NCBI GenBank assembly: GCA_963716115.1
Contig: CAVQSZ010000009.1
Coordinates: forward strand, 62,001 to 126,000
Origin: AP-15 sp963716115
Lineage (GTDB): Bacteria; Pseudomonadota; Alphaproteobacteria; ATCC43930; CGMCC-115725
Length of the DNA stretch: 64,000 bases
Direction: 5' to 3'
Positions within the stretch are counted from its first letter, which is position 1; every line of letters begins with the position of its first letter. Below, piece after piece: positions 29,314 through 37,766 of this stretch. The notes beneath the pieces are model-generated. The model had not been told where the DNA came from, did no database searches, and saw nothing but the letters and a program-made list of their open reading frames with translations. A program made the translations under genes and the position numbers.

Positions 29314-29779
29314 TTGACCGACCGCTTGACCCTGACCCGAGCCTTTGAAGGAGCCGGGCTCAGGAGCGGCGACGCCGAGCGCATCGCCACCGATCGCTAG
29401 CGATGCTCGTCGCACGCGTAACCCGAGGTATGATGCGATCCACGACAACGTCGCCACCAAGGCCGACATCGCCGAGCTGCGCGCCGACATCGCCGAGCTG
29501 CGCGCCGAAGGCAAAGCCGACATCGCCGCGCTGCGCACCGAGGGAAAAACCGACAGCGCCGAGCTGCGCACCGGGGTCAAGGCCGACATCGCGGCGCTGC
29601 GCACCGAGGTCAAGGCCGACATCGCGGCGCTGCGCACCGAGGTCAAGGCCGACATCGCGGCGCTGCGCACCGAGCTGCGCGAATTGGAGCTGCGCCTGAC
29701 CCTCAGGCTCGGCGCCGCCATCGCCGTCGTCGCCGGCCTCTTGTTCACGGCGCTGCATTACTGGCCGCCGCACGGCTGA
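29314..29779 (+). CDS. hendecad coiled-coil protein with a C-terminal membrane anchor (one frameshift)
   Basis: The likely gene starts with the TTG at 29314 (LTDRLTLTRAFEGAGLRSGD) and shifts by one extra base at about 29396 into the frame that holds VATKADIAELRADIAELRAE and several 11-residue repeats (VKADIAALRTE). It ends with one membrane helix (LGAAIAVVAGLLFTALHYW). Corrected length is 154 residues. This architecture (short N-terminal domain, ADIAELR-type coiled coil, C-terminal anchor) is common in alphaproteobacteria, near the DUF1640 group; the function is unknown. An 11-residue period suggests a right-handed or straight coiled coil. Confidence 0.65.
29574..29672 (+). repeat. three tandem 33-bp repeats
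   Basis: The unit GTCAAGGCCGACATCGCGGC (first 20 of 33 bases) occurs three times in a row with almost no change, encoding VKADIAALRTE each time. The near identity at DNA level suggests recent slippage or a copy number that may differ between strains. Confidence 0.85.
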
Positions 29780-29887
29780 GCGGCGGCGGCGACCGAGCAA
29801 CCCTGGCGTCGCGGGCGCGTCGGTCCACGGGATTGCGCGACGACGATTTGCGGGAGCGGCGCCCCGCCTCGAAATCGGCGAGGTCGT

Positions 29888-29971
29888 GCGGGCGATGACT
29901 ATTCGCTCGCCGACATCGCGATCTTCCCTTACACCCTGCGGCAGGAGCTGCTTGGGCTTTCGGAGGCGACT
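29888..29971 (+). pseudogene. possible glutathione S-transferase C-terminal remnant
   Basis: A short open stretch reads GDDYSLADIAIFPYTLRQEL. This resembles the YSIADIAIFPW motif in the C-terminal domain of glutathione S-transferases. No N-terminal thioredoxin-like domain is found upstream. It runs in frame into the small basic ORF at 29972. The similarity is short and could be chance. Confidence 0.3.
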
Positions 29972-30064
29972 ATGAAGCGACCGGCCAAACGTGAACTTTC
30001 GAACAAACGCAGGGCCAAGCTCCGAGCCAAACGGCGCCGGCAACGCGCGCGGGCGGGGGCGTAA
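29972..30064 (+). CDS. 30-residue highly basic peptide
   Basis: The small ORF has a strong ribosome binding site, GGAGG five bases before the ATG, and encodes 30 residues of which about half are Lys or Arg (starts MKRPAKRELSNKRRAKLRAK). Such a composition suggests RNA or ribosome binding. I do not recognise a named family. The reading frame upstream is open and contains a GST-like stretch, so an alternative is that this is the tail of a degraded gene. Confidence 0.45.
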   Translation: MKRPAKRELSNKRRAKLRAKRRRQRARAGA

Positions 30065-30098
30065 GGGCGCGCCCGCGAAGCCCGTCCGCCGGCGCGGC

Positions 30099-30692
30099 CT
30101 ACGACCCCCTCGCGCTCTGCGCCCGCTTGATCGCCTGGACCACGGCCGGCCGATGGCTCTGGGCGGCCCAGCCGGCGGCGTCGCGCCCGGTGTAGTCGGT
30201 CTTGGCGACGTTGGCGCCCTTGGCGAGGAGGGCGCGCACGCCGTCGAGGTTGCCGCGGCTGGCGGCAATCATCAGCGGCGTCATCCCGTTCTTGTTTTCC
30301 GGATCGACGGCGGCGCCGACATCGAGCAGCAGCTTTGCCGCCTCGGTTTGATTGCGATCGACCGCCCAATGCAGCGGCGTGTTGCCGAGCTGGTCCCTGA
30401 CATCGAGCTTGGCCCCCGCCTTGACCAGGATCGCGATGATCTGCAGGTTGCCGTTCATCGCAGCGTAAAGGAGCGCGGTGCGCGATTGCTCGTCGACTTG
30501 GTTGGGGTTGCCGCCTCCGGCGAGGATGTGCGTGACCATCTCGGCGTCGTTCTGGCGCGCCGCCCGCGCCACGTTCGAGTAGTAATCCCCAAAGATGTTC
30601 ACGTCCGCGCGAGAGCTTTCGCCGCCGGCGAACGGCCCGGCCACGACCATCGTCGTCGCCAGCCCGAGGATTGCCGCCAAACGTCCGATCAT
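30099..30692 (-). CDS. secreted ankyrin-repeat protein
   Basis: The 197-residue product has an N-terminal signal peptide (IGRLAAILGLATTMVVAG) and then four to five ankyrin repeats, for example RTALLYAAMNGNLQIIAILV, NTPLHWAVDRNQTEAAKLLL and MTPLMIAASRGNLDGVRALL. It should act in the periplasm as a protein-binding module. Its ATG overlaps the cobK stop (ATGA), so it is translated with the corrin genes, although a role in cobalamin synthesis is not known for such proteins. Confidence 0.8.
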   Translation of the reverse strand: MIGRLAAILGLATTMVVAGPFAGGESSRADVNIFGDYYSNVARAARQNDAEMVTHILAGGGNPNQVDEQSRTALLYAAMNGNLQIIAILVKAGAKLDVRDQLGNTPLHWAVDRNQTEAAKLLLDVGAAVDPENKNGMTPLMIAASRGNLDGVRALLAKGANVAKTDYTGRDAAGWAAQSHRPAVVQAIKRAQSARGS

Positions 30693-31468
30693 GACACCCT
30701 CCGTGCTTCGGGAAACGGATCTGCGCCGGCCAGCCAGGCGAGCGCCGCCGCGATCGTCTCGACCGCTTCTCCCGGCTCGACCGCCGGCCGCCGCACCATG
30801 ATGACCGGGACGCCGAGCTCGCGGGCGGCGACGATCTTGGCCGCGGTCGCCGCGCCGCCGCTCGCCTTGCAGACGAGGACGTCGATCGCGTGGCGCTCGA
30901 GGCGGTGGCGCTCGTCGGCGAGGGTGAACGGCCCGCGGCCGACAACGACCTCGTAAAAGCGCAGCGGCAGCCGTTGGCGCGGCGGATCGACCAGCCGGAC
31001 CAGAAAGCGCACCCCGGTCGCCGCCGTGAAGCTGGCGACCTCGCCGGCCCCGACGGTCAGCCAGGCGCGGCGCCCGACGCGCCCGACCATCTCGGCCGCC
31101 GCCGCCATGTCGTCGACCTCGATCCAGCGGTCGAGCGGGTGGCGCGGCCACGCCGGGCGCAGCAGCAGCAGGCGCGGCACGCCGGCCGCCTCGCAGGCGA
31201 TCCGCGCCTCGGCCGAGATCGCGGCGGCGAACGGGTGGGTGGCGTCGATCAGGCGGTCGATGCGCTCTCCGGCGAGGTAGGCGGCGAGCCCCGCCGGCCC
31301 GCCGAAGCCGCCGATGCGGACATTGCCGGGAAGCGGCCCCGGCCGCTCGGTTCGCCCGGCGAGCGAGGTGGTGACGGCGAGCCGGTCGCCGAACCGGGCG
31401 AGGACGGCGCGGGCGAGCAAGGCGGCCTCGCCGGTGCCGCCGAGGATCAGGAGCGATTTCGCCGTCAC
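30689..31468 (-). CDS. cobK: precorrin-6A reductase
   Basis: CobK/CbiJ reduces precorrin-6A (or its cobalt form) with NADPH in corrin ring synthesis. The 259-residue protein has the N-terminal LILGGTGEAALLARAVL nucleotide loop, LIDATHPFAAAISAEA near residue 80, the GRRAWLTVGAGEV region and the C-terminal CKASGGAATAAKIVAARELG and VPVIMVRRP blocks. The GTG at 31468 overlaps the cbiD stop by four bases. Sequence alone does not show whether the substrate carries cobalt. Confidence 0.9.
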   Translation of the reverse strand: MTAKSLLILGGTGEAALLARAVLARFGDRLAVTTSLAGRTERPGPLPGNVRIGGFGGPAGLAAYLAGERIDRLIDATHPFAAAISAEARIACEAAGVPRLLLLRPAWPRHPLDRWIEVDDMAAAAEMVGRVGRRAWLTVGAGEVASFTAATGVRFLVRLVDPPRQRLPLRFYEVVVGRGPFTLADERHRLERHAIDVLVCKASGGAATAAKIVAARELGVPVIMVRRPAVEPGEAVETIAAALAWLAGADPFPEARRVS

Positions 31469-32553
31469 CCGCCGACCCGCGCCAGAAAGCCGCCGCGGCG
31501 ATCGACGACAGCGACCTCGACCGCGGTCTTTCCCGACAACGTCGCCAGCGCCACCTCGCGCGCCTGCGCCGCCACCGCTCGGGCCAGCGCCTCGCCCCGG
31601 CCGCCGGCGATGGCGAGGATCTCTCCCGCCCCGGCGGCGTTGCGCGCCGCCGCCACGGTTGACGCATCGGCGCCGATTTCGGCCAGCCGATCGGCCAGCG
31701 CCGCGGGATCGACCCGGCTGCGCGCCGAATGCAGATCGAGATGGCCGGCGGCGAGCTTGGCCAGCTTGGCGAAGCCGCCGGCCAGGGTCAGCCGGTCGAC
31801 CGGGCGCCGGCGCAGGTATTTGAGGGTCCCGCCGACAAAATCGCCCATGTCGATCAGCGCCTGCTCGGGCAGGCCGTAGAGCTGCTGCACCGCGCGTTCC
31901 GAGGTCGTGCCGGTCGCCGCCGCGATATGGTCGAGGCCGGCGGCGCGCGCGACATCGATCCCCTGTCGGATCGCGTGGATCCAGGACGAGCACGAGTACG
32001 GGATCACGATCCCGGTGGTTCCCAGCACCGACAGGCCGCCGACGATGCCGAGCCGCGCGTTCATCGTCTTTTCGGCAAGCCGCTCGCCGCCGGGGATCGA
32101 GATCGTCACGGTCACGTCGGGCGGCGGCGCGCCGTGCTCGGCCGCCGCGTCGAGGATCGCCGCGCGGATCATCGCCCGCGGGCCCGGGTTGATCGCCGGC
32201 TCGCCGACTGCGAGCGGCAGGCCGGCGCGGGTGACCGTGCCGACGCCCTCTCCGGCGGCAAAGCCGATCCCCGATCCGGCCGCGGCCCACGCGGCCTCGG
32301 CGATCACCAGCGCGCCATGGGTCACGTCGGGATCGTCGCCGGCGTCCTTGACGACGCCGGCGCGCGCGCGGGCATCCTCGCGCTCGGCCAGCGCCAGCGC
32401 AAAGGCGGCGGCGCCGCCGCGCGGCAGGCGGATCGAAACCGGGTCGGGGAAACGGCCCGTCAGCAGCGCCGCGAACGCCGCGCGCGCGGCCGCCGCGGCG
32501 CAGGCGCCGGTGGTCCAGCCGCGGCGCAGCGGCATCGCGCCCTGTCTCGCCAT
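31465..32553 (-). CDS. cbiD: cobalt-precorrin-5B C1-methyltransferase CbiD
   Basis: CbiD methylates C1 of the corrin ring. The 362-residue product starts with the family motif RRGWTTGACAAAAARAA and contains GEPAINPGPRAMIR, VTISIPGGERLAEKTMNARL, GGLSVLGTTGIVIPYS and the C-terminal MGDFVGGTLKYL and LAGGFAKLAKLAAGH blocks. Length is normal. CbiD belongs to the cobalt-early pathway but also serves alphaproteobacteria lacking CobF. It heads a reverse-strand operon cbiD-cobK-ankyrin and is divergent from cobA (73-base gap). Confidence 0.93.
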   Translation of the reverse strand: MARQGAMPLRRGWTTGACAAAAARAAFAALLTGRFPDPVSIRLPRGGAAAFALALAEREDARARAGVVKDAGDDPDVTHGALVIAEAAWAAAGSGIGFAAGEGVGTVTRAGLPLAVGEPAINPGPRAMIRAAILDAAAEHGAPPPDVTVTISIPGGERLAEKTMNARLGIVGGLSVLGTTGIVIPYSCSSWIHAIRQGIDVARAAGLDHIAAATGTTSERAVQQLYGLPEQALIDMGDFVGGTLKYLRRRPVDRLTLAGGFAKLAKLAAGHLDLHSARSRVDPAALADRLAEIGADASTVAAARNAAGAGEILAIAGGRGEALARAVAAQAREVALATLSGKTAVEVAVVDRRGGFLARVGG

Positions 32554-32626
32554 GGGCCGATCTTAGCAAAACCGTCGGAGATGACTACGTTGTGCCCAGC
32601 GTCCGGGGGATGGCGGGAGATAGATC

Positions 32627-33439
32627 GTGATCGACAGCGCCAATCTCGACCTGCCTGATCTCGTGCCCGGCAGCGTGTGGCTGGTCGGGGCCGGGCCGGG
32701 CGACCCGGGGCTTCTCTCGGTGTTGGCGCTGCACGCGCTGGCGCAGGCCGACATCGTCGTCTACGACGCGCTGGTCGACCCGCGCATCCTGGCGCTGGCG
32801 CGGCCGGGCGCGGCCCTCGATTTTGCCGGCAAGCGCGGCGGCCGGCCCTCGCCGAGCCAGCCCGACATCTCGGCGCGGCTGGTCCGGCTGGCGCTGGAGG
32901 GCAAGCGCGTGCTGCGCCTCAAGGGCGGCGACCCCTGCGTCTTCGGCCGCGGCGCGGAGGAGGCGCTGGCGCTGGTCGCCGCCGGGATCGCGTTCCGCAT
33001 CGTGCCGGGGATCACCGCCGGGATCGGCGGCCTCGCCTATGCCGGGATCCCGGTCACCCACCGCGACACCAACTCCGCGGTCACCTTCGTCACCGGCCAC
33101 AACAGCGACGGCGCGGTTCCGGACGGGCTCGACTGGGACGCCATCGCCCGCGGCTCGCCGGTCATCGTGTTGTACATGGCGCTCCGGCACCTGCCGAAGA
33201 TCGTCGAGCGGCTGACCGCCGCCGGCCGCCGCCCCGACGAGCCCGCCGCCGTCGTCAGCAAGGCTACGACCGCGGCGCAAACGGTCCTGGTCTCGACCCT
33301 CGGCGAGATTGCGGCGGCCTCGGCCGGGATCGCGGCGCCGACGATCGTCGTGATCGGCGAGGTCGTTCGGCTGCGCGCCGCCCTCGACTGGATCGGCGCG
33401 GCGGAAGGCCGGCCGCCCGGCCTTCCGCCGGCGGATTAG
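32627..33439 (+). CDS. cobA: uroporphyrinogen-III C-methyltransferase
   Basis: This SAM enzyme methylates uroporphyrinogen III at C2 and C7 to precorrin-2, the branch point to cobalamin and siroheme. The 270-residue protein has VWLVGAGPGDPGLLSVLAL at the start, LKGGDPCVFGRGAEEALALV near residue 105, VPGITAGIGGLAYAGIPVTH near residue 130 and a C-terminal APTIVVIGEVVRLR. It is single-domain, without the CysG oxidase part. It is divergent from cbiD; no cobalamin riboswitch is seen in the gap. Confidence 0.94.
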   Translation: MIDSANLDLPDLVPGSVWLVGAGPGDPGLLSVLALHALAQADIVVYDALVDPRILALARPGAALDFAGKRGGRPSPSQPDISARLVRLALEGKRVLRLKGGDPCVFGRGAEEALALVAAGIAFRIVPGITAGIGGLAYAGIPVTHRDTNSAVTFVTGHNSDGAVPDGLDWDAIARGSPVIVLYMALRHLPKIVERLTAAGRRPDEPAAVVSKATTAAQTVLVSTLGEIAAASAGIAAPTIVVIGEVVRLRAALDWIGAAEGRPPGLPPAD

Positions 33440-33470
33440 AGCGGCTTTCTATCGGGTTGCATCGCCGGAT

Positions 33471-33548
33471 CGAGATTGCTTCGTCGCGGCGCTTCTCGCA
33501 ATGACGAGGAGGCCTCGTTGTCATTGCGAGCGAAGCGAAGCAATCTCG
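33471..33548. repeat. inverted pair of TCATTGCGAG...GAAGCAATCTCG repeats
   Basis: A copy reading CGAGATTGCTTCGTCGC to CTCGCAATGAC (33471-33505) is followed by an inverted copy from GTCATTGCGAGCGAAGCG to GCAATCTCG (33520-33548). The two can pair into a long hairpin. The 324-base gap 33440-33763 holds this and two copies of GAGCGAGGCGCT (near 33671 and 33698), but no gene. Confidence 0.75.
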
Positions 33549-33763
33549 GGCCCGACGTTCGCTCGTCCGGTCGAGATTGCTGGTCGGGGTGCGCGGTCGA
33601 TGCGTCTCCGAGTGGGTCAACTCGATCGAAAATTGCTCTAGCGGCAGAACGAGGCGCGGCGATTGCGCCGAGAGCGAGGCGCTGACCGGGCGGCAGAGCG
33701 AGGCGCTCGTCAGGGCGCAGCCGCTCCCGAGCCTGACCGCTCGGTGAGCAGACGCCACGGCGT

Positions 33764-34393
33764 TCAGCTCGGCTTGCGACTTGCGGCGCCGCCGCTTTCG
33801 AGGGTCCAGTCGACGACGCGCCGCATCGCCTCGCCGAGGCTCGCGTTGAAAGCGGCCGTCACGCCATCGATCGAATCGCCGGCGAGAGGGGTCGCCTGCT
33901 CGAAGCGGGCGGTGGCGACCGGCTCGCGCCGCGGCATGCGCATCAGGGTGGTTTCGAGGACCACCGCCGCCTGCGGCGTCCCGGCGGCGTCCCGCTCGAC
34001 CTGAAATTTCCGCAGCGTCGACAGCAGCAGAAAATCCGTCGCCAGGGTCTGGCGGGTCGACGCCACCACCGGGAGGCGCCCGGTGTTCTGGAACGACTGG
34101 AGCAGCAGCAGCTGCACCATCGACGGCGCGGTGTCGGTCCATTCCACATCGGCGTAGTACTTGACCTCGAACGGGCCGTTCATCACCGCGATGCGCGAGG
34201 TGTCGATCTGGCGCGGCGCGGTCGGCTCGTCGACGACGAGCGACCAGGCGACCGGCTTGAGCCCGCGGGGGAAGCCCGTCACCGGCGACAGCGTGAATTG
34301 CGGCGGCGGCGGCCCGCCGCCCAGGCCGCACGCCGAGAGGGCCGGAAGCAGGGTCGCCGCGGTCACGCCAAAAAGCATCCGGCGCCGGTTCAT
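33764..34393 (-). CDS. ABC-type transport auxiliary lipoprotein (PqiC-like)
   Basis: The 209-residue product has a signal peptide with a lipobox (LPALSACGLGGG; Cys near residue 22) and an ABC_trans_aux (DUF330/PqiC-like) domain with PVTGFPRGLKPVAWSLVVDE at the start, ending near residue 200. Such lipoproteins sit in the outer membrane and partner MCE systems. It overlaps the MlaD-like gene by four bases, closing a four-gene operon. Confidence 0.87.
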   Translation of the reverse strand: MNRRRMLFGVTAATLLPALSACGLGGGPPPPQFTLSPVTGFPRGLKPVAWSLVVDEPTAPRQIDTSRIAVMNGPFEVKYYADVEWTDTAPSMVQLLLLQSFQNTGRLPVVASTRQTLATDFLLLSTLRKFQVERDAAGTPQAAVVLETTLMRMPRREPVATARFEQATPLAGDSIDGVTAAFNASLGEAMRRVVDWTLESGGAASRKPS

Positions 34394-35412
34394 TTGAGCT
34401 CCACCCCATGCCCGGCGTTCCGGTTGCCGAAGAGGAAGCGGGTCGGGTTGCGCTCGATGCTGTCGAGGACGGTCGTCGCCTTGTCGACCGCGGCCCTGGT
34501 GTCGAGGATCAGCCCGGTCAGGTCCGGCAGCGAGCCCTCGGTGAATTGCCGGATCGGCTTCTTGTTGTCGGCGACGATCTGGTTGAGCTGGTCGAGGAGC
34601 TTGCGCGTGCTGACCGTGGCGTCGCGGAAATTGCGCAGCGCCGCAGTGATGTCGGGGCGGTTTTCGTCGACAACGCCGTTCAGTCGGCCGCTCAGCTGGT
34701 CGAGGCTGGCGAGCGTCTTGTCGGCCGTGGCCACCATCGGGGCGAGCGAGGCGGCCACACTCTGCAAGGTCTTGACCAGCGAGGCCGTGCTTTCGAGGGT
34801 CGCCGTGATCGCCGCCTGGTTCTCGGGCGACAGGGCCGCCTGAACCCGATCGAACGTCGCGACCGCCGTCTGCAGCAAGGTCGGCAGATCCTTGGCCACG
34901 ACATCGACCGACGACATCAGCTGCTGCGCCTGCGACGGCAGCGCCGGGATCTGAGGGTAGTTGATATCGGTTTCCACGCTTACGATCGGGGTGCCGGGAA
35001 AGAAGTTGAGCTGCACCACCTTCTGGCCGGTGACCAGGCTGGCGCTTTCGAGCCGGGCGCGCAACCCGGCCTTGATCAGCTCGTCCATCACCCGCACATC
35101 GGGGCTCGAAGGCGGGGAAAACCGCGCGATCACCCCCGGCCGCAGCTCGACGACGACCGGGATTTCGAAGGAGCTGTGGGTCGGGTCGTAGCGGATGCCG
35201 ACCTCGACGACCCGGCCCAGCGGCACGCCGCGGAAGAGGACCGAGGAGCCGACCGTCAGCCCGTCGATCGACCCTTCGAAGAAGATCACAAACCGCCGCG
35301 TCGTCTCGAAGAAGGTAAAGGTGCCGAAGACCAGCAAGGCCACGACCAGGAGGCCGATCCCGCCGAGGACGAAGCCGCCGATCAGCGCCGGGTTCGCCCG
35401 CCGGCTGCTCAT
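34390..35412 (-). CDS. mlaD: MlaD-family MCE protein
   Basis: The 340-residue protein has one N-terminal membrane helix (ALIGGFVLGGIGLLVVALLV) and an MCE domain at about residues 40-120 (GLTVGSSVLFRGVPLGRVVE), then a long helical tail with many Ala/Thr/Asp residues. MCE proteins form hexameric rings that carry lipids across the periplasm. It overlaps both neighbours by four bases. It is longer than E. coli MlaD (183) because of the helical tail, as in LetB/Mce-type members. Confidence 0.9.
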   Translation of the reverse strand: MSSRRANPALIGGFVLGGIGLLVVALLVFGTFTFFETTRRFVIFFEGSIDGLTVGSSVLFRGVPLGRVVEVGIRYDPTHSSFEIPVVVELRPGVIARFSPPSSPDVRVMDELIKAGLRARLESASLVTGQKVVQLNFFPGTPIVSVETDINYPQIPALPSQAQQLMSSVDVVAKDLPTLLQTAVATFDRVQAALSPENQAAITATLESTASLVKTLQSVAASLAPMVATADKTLASLDQLSGRLNGVVDENRPDITAALRNFRDATVSTRKLLDQLNQIVADNKKPIRQFTEGSLPDLTGLILDTRAAVDKATTVLDSIERNPTRFLFGNRNAGHGVELK

Positions 35413-36219
35413 CGCGCGGCTCCCGCGGCGACGCCGGGCGCAACGGCCTCGCCGCGCCGCAGGAAGCGCTGGACCTTCGGGTCCGGGCATTCGGCGAGCA
35501 GCCGTTTCGGGTCGCCGACGGCGATCTGGGTCTTGGTCTCGGGGTCGAGGAAGACGCCGTTGTCGCCGACCGCGAAGATGCTCGGCAGCTCGTGGGTGAC
35601 CATGACGATCGTCGCGCCGAGGCTGTCGCGCAGCTCCAGGATCAGATCGTCGAGGAGCCGGGAGCTGATCGGATCGAGGCCGGCCGAAGGCTCGTCGAAC
35701 AAGCAGCACCTCCGGCGACAGCGCCATCGCCCGCGCGAGCCCCGCGCGCTTTTGCATGCCGCCGCTGATCTGCGAAGGAAAATACTCCTCGAAGCCGGCG
35801 AGGCCCACGAGCGCCAGGTTGAGCGAGGCGAGGTCGGCGATCTCGGCGGGGTCGAGGTCGGTATATTGCTCGAGCGGCAATGCCACGTTTTCGAGCAGGG
35901 TCATCGAGCTCCACAGCCCGCCGGCCTGGTAGGTGACGCCGGTGCGCCGCAGGATCGCATCGCGGCGCTCGGGCAGGGCGTCCCACAGGCTCTCTCCGGA
36001 ATAGAGGACCCTGCCCCTGGCCGGCGGCAGGAGCCCGACGAGATGGCGCAAGAGCGTGCTCTTGCCGCAGCCGCTGCCACCCATGATGATGAAGATGTCG
36101 CCCTTGTTGATCGTAAAGTTCAGGTCTTTCTGAATGACGAAGTCGCCATAGGCCATGGTCAGGTCCTCGACCACGATATGAGCCGGAGGCTCGGGCGCGT
36201 TCGTTCTCGGGTCGCTCAA
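35409..36219 (-). CDS. mlaF: Mla-type ABC transporter ATP-binding protein (one frameshift)
   Basis: The ATPase of the MCE transporter. Walker A is GGSGCGKSTLLRHLVG near residue 47, the signature is SQISGGMQKRAGLARAMAL, and Walker B is LLFDEPSAGLDP. The frame breaks inside Walker B; one extra base at about 35700 explains it. Corrected length is 269 residues. The likely start is the TTG at 36219 with GGAGG upstream, 20 bases after the permease stop. An ATG at MAYGDF is too far inside the domain to be the start. Confidence 0.9.
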
Positions 36220-36239
36220 GGCTCCGATCCTCCGGGGGG

Positions 36240-37416
36240 TCAGATGTCGAGGACGGTGCAAAGGACGGTGGCGACCGCGTCGACGACGATGATCAGGACG
36301 ATGCACAGCACCACCGCCGAAGTGGCGGCCTGACCGACCGCGGCGGCGCTGCGCGAGCAACGCATGCCCCGCCAGCAGCCGACCAGCGCCACGATCGCCC
36401 CGAAGATCGCCGCCTTGACCAGGCCGATCGCCCAGTCGTTGAGCCCGACCGCGCCCGCCGTCTGGTTATAATAGGCGATCGGCGAGATATCGAGCATCAG
36501 GACGCCGATCAAGAGCCCGCCCGCCATCCCGACGATGTTGGCGAACACGGTCAGCAGCGGCATCATCAAAAACAGCGCCACGATCCGCGGCAAGACCAGG
36601 AACTCCATCGGCGGGATGCCGAGCGTCTGCAAGCGCCGAGACTTCGTCGCTGACCTGCATCGTGCCGAGGTTCGCGGCAAAGGCGGCGCCGGTGCGGCCC
36701 GACATCAGGATCGCGGTCATCATCGCCCCCATCTCGCGCACCATCGCCACCCCGACGAGGTTGGCGACAAAGATCGCAGCGCCAAACTGCTTCAATTGAA
36801 TGGCGCCGACAAAGGCCAGGATCAGGCCGACCAGAAAGCTGATCAGCGCCACGATCGCCAAGGCGGCGGGGCCGCAATCCTCGATTGCCAGCAGCAGGTC
36901 GGAACGCCGCAGCCGCGCCCTGCCGAGGATCAGCCGGCCGACCGCCTGGCAGGCCTCGCCCAAGAACCCGACGAGATCGGCCGCCGCCGCGAAAAAGGCA
37001 ACAGAGCTTGTGCCGACCCGGGTCAGGAGCCCGGGCCGCGCCCGGCTGCGGCGAGCCCCCTCGCGCTCGGGGACGGCGCGGGCGAGCGTCACCAGCCGCT
37101 CGACCCCGCCCGGCAGCCCCGAGCGGTCGACCGTGAGGCCGCGCTCGCCGGCGAGGGTCTCGAGCTTGTTGAGAAAATCGATCAGCACATTGTCCCACGC
37201 CTCGAGCTCGCCTGCGTCGAACGAAATCCTGCCGGCGCGCGGCGCCTCGCCCAGCCGGCGCGGCAGGTCGGCCGTGAAGCGCGCCCCGCTCGCCAGCACC
37301 CAGGCGCCGAAGAGCCTGATCTGCAGCTCGCCGCCGGCGAGAAGGCGCGCGTCCCAGCCGGCGCGCGGCTCGGTTGCGAGACCGCGGCGGGCCGAGCCTC
37401 GGGTGATGGCGGTCAT
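36240..37416 (-). CDS. mlaE: Mla-type permease with N-terminal STAS-like domain (one frameshift)
   Basis: The membrane subunit of the MCE lipid transporter. The first 120 residues form a soluble STAS-like domain, then about five membrane helices of the MlaE/permease family with VALISFLVGLILAFVGAIQL, VREMGAMMTAILMSGRTGAA and the conserved LGIPPMEFLVLPRI. One extra base at about 36630 breaks the frame between MQVSDEVSAL and QTLGIPP. Corrected length is 391 residues. The STAS fusion makes a separate MlaB unnecessary. It is the first gene of the operon mlaE-mlaF-mlaD-lipoprotein; no MlaC was found. Confidence 0.9.
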
Positions 37417-37697
37417 GCGGGAAGCTCGCAATTTCCGATCGTCGATAGGGCGGCCGGTGGATACAACGGGACGCGACGGAGCGTCCAGGCCCCGCGGCGG
37501 GGGCGAGGCGCGGACTTCATCGGGGTCGGCGAACGTGCGGACCCGGGCTCGGACGCGTCGGGGCTGATGCGCGCGGGTCGGGCATATATACCGCCAGGGC
37601 CGGCTCGTCGTCGATCTCGACAAGGCGATTGTCGACCTTGGGCCGGCCACGTCTTATGTTGCGGTGCGGGATAGATTTTGGGCGGGCGGAAGGTAGA

Positions 37698-37766
37698 ATG
37701 ACTTCGGAGCATATGCGACTGCCGGGCGCCGCCGCGGGCCGCGCCGTATCGGAGCGGTCGTCGTGA
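37698..37766 (+). CDS. 22-residue upstream ORF coupled to the sulfotransferase
   Basis: A small ORF (starts MTSEHMRLPGAAAGRA) with a good ribosome binding site (GGAAGG) ends in a TGA that overlaps the GTG of the next gene (GTGA). It could be a leader peptide for translational coupling, or the misframed true N-terminus of the sulfotransferase if a base is missing between them. The rest of the gap 37417-37697 shows no gene. Confidence 0.35.
   Translation: MTSEHMRLPGAAAGRAVSERSS

Noticed and set aside
29574..29672. Tandem 33-bp repeats as a CRISPR-like array
   Set aside because: There are no spacers; the repeats are coding and directly adjacent.
32554..32626. Cobalamin riboswitch between cbiD and cobA
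   Set aside because: The gap is only 73 bases and holds no B12-box-like sequence.
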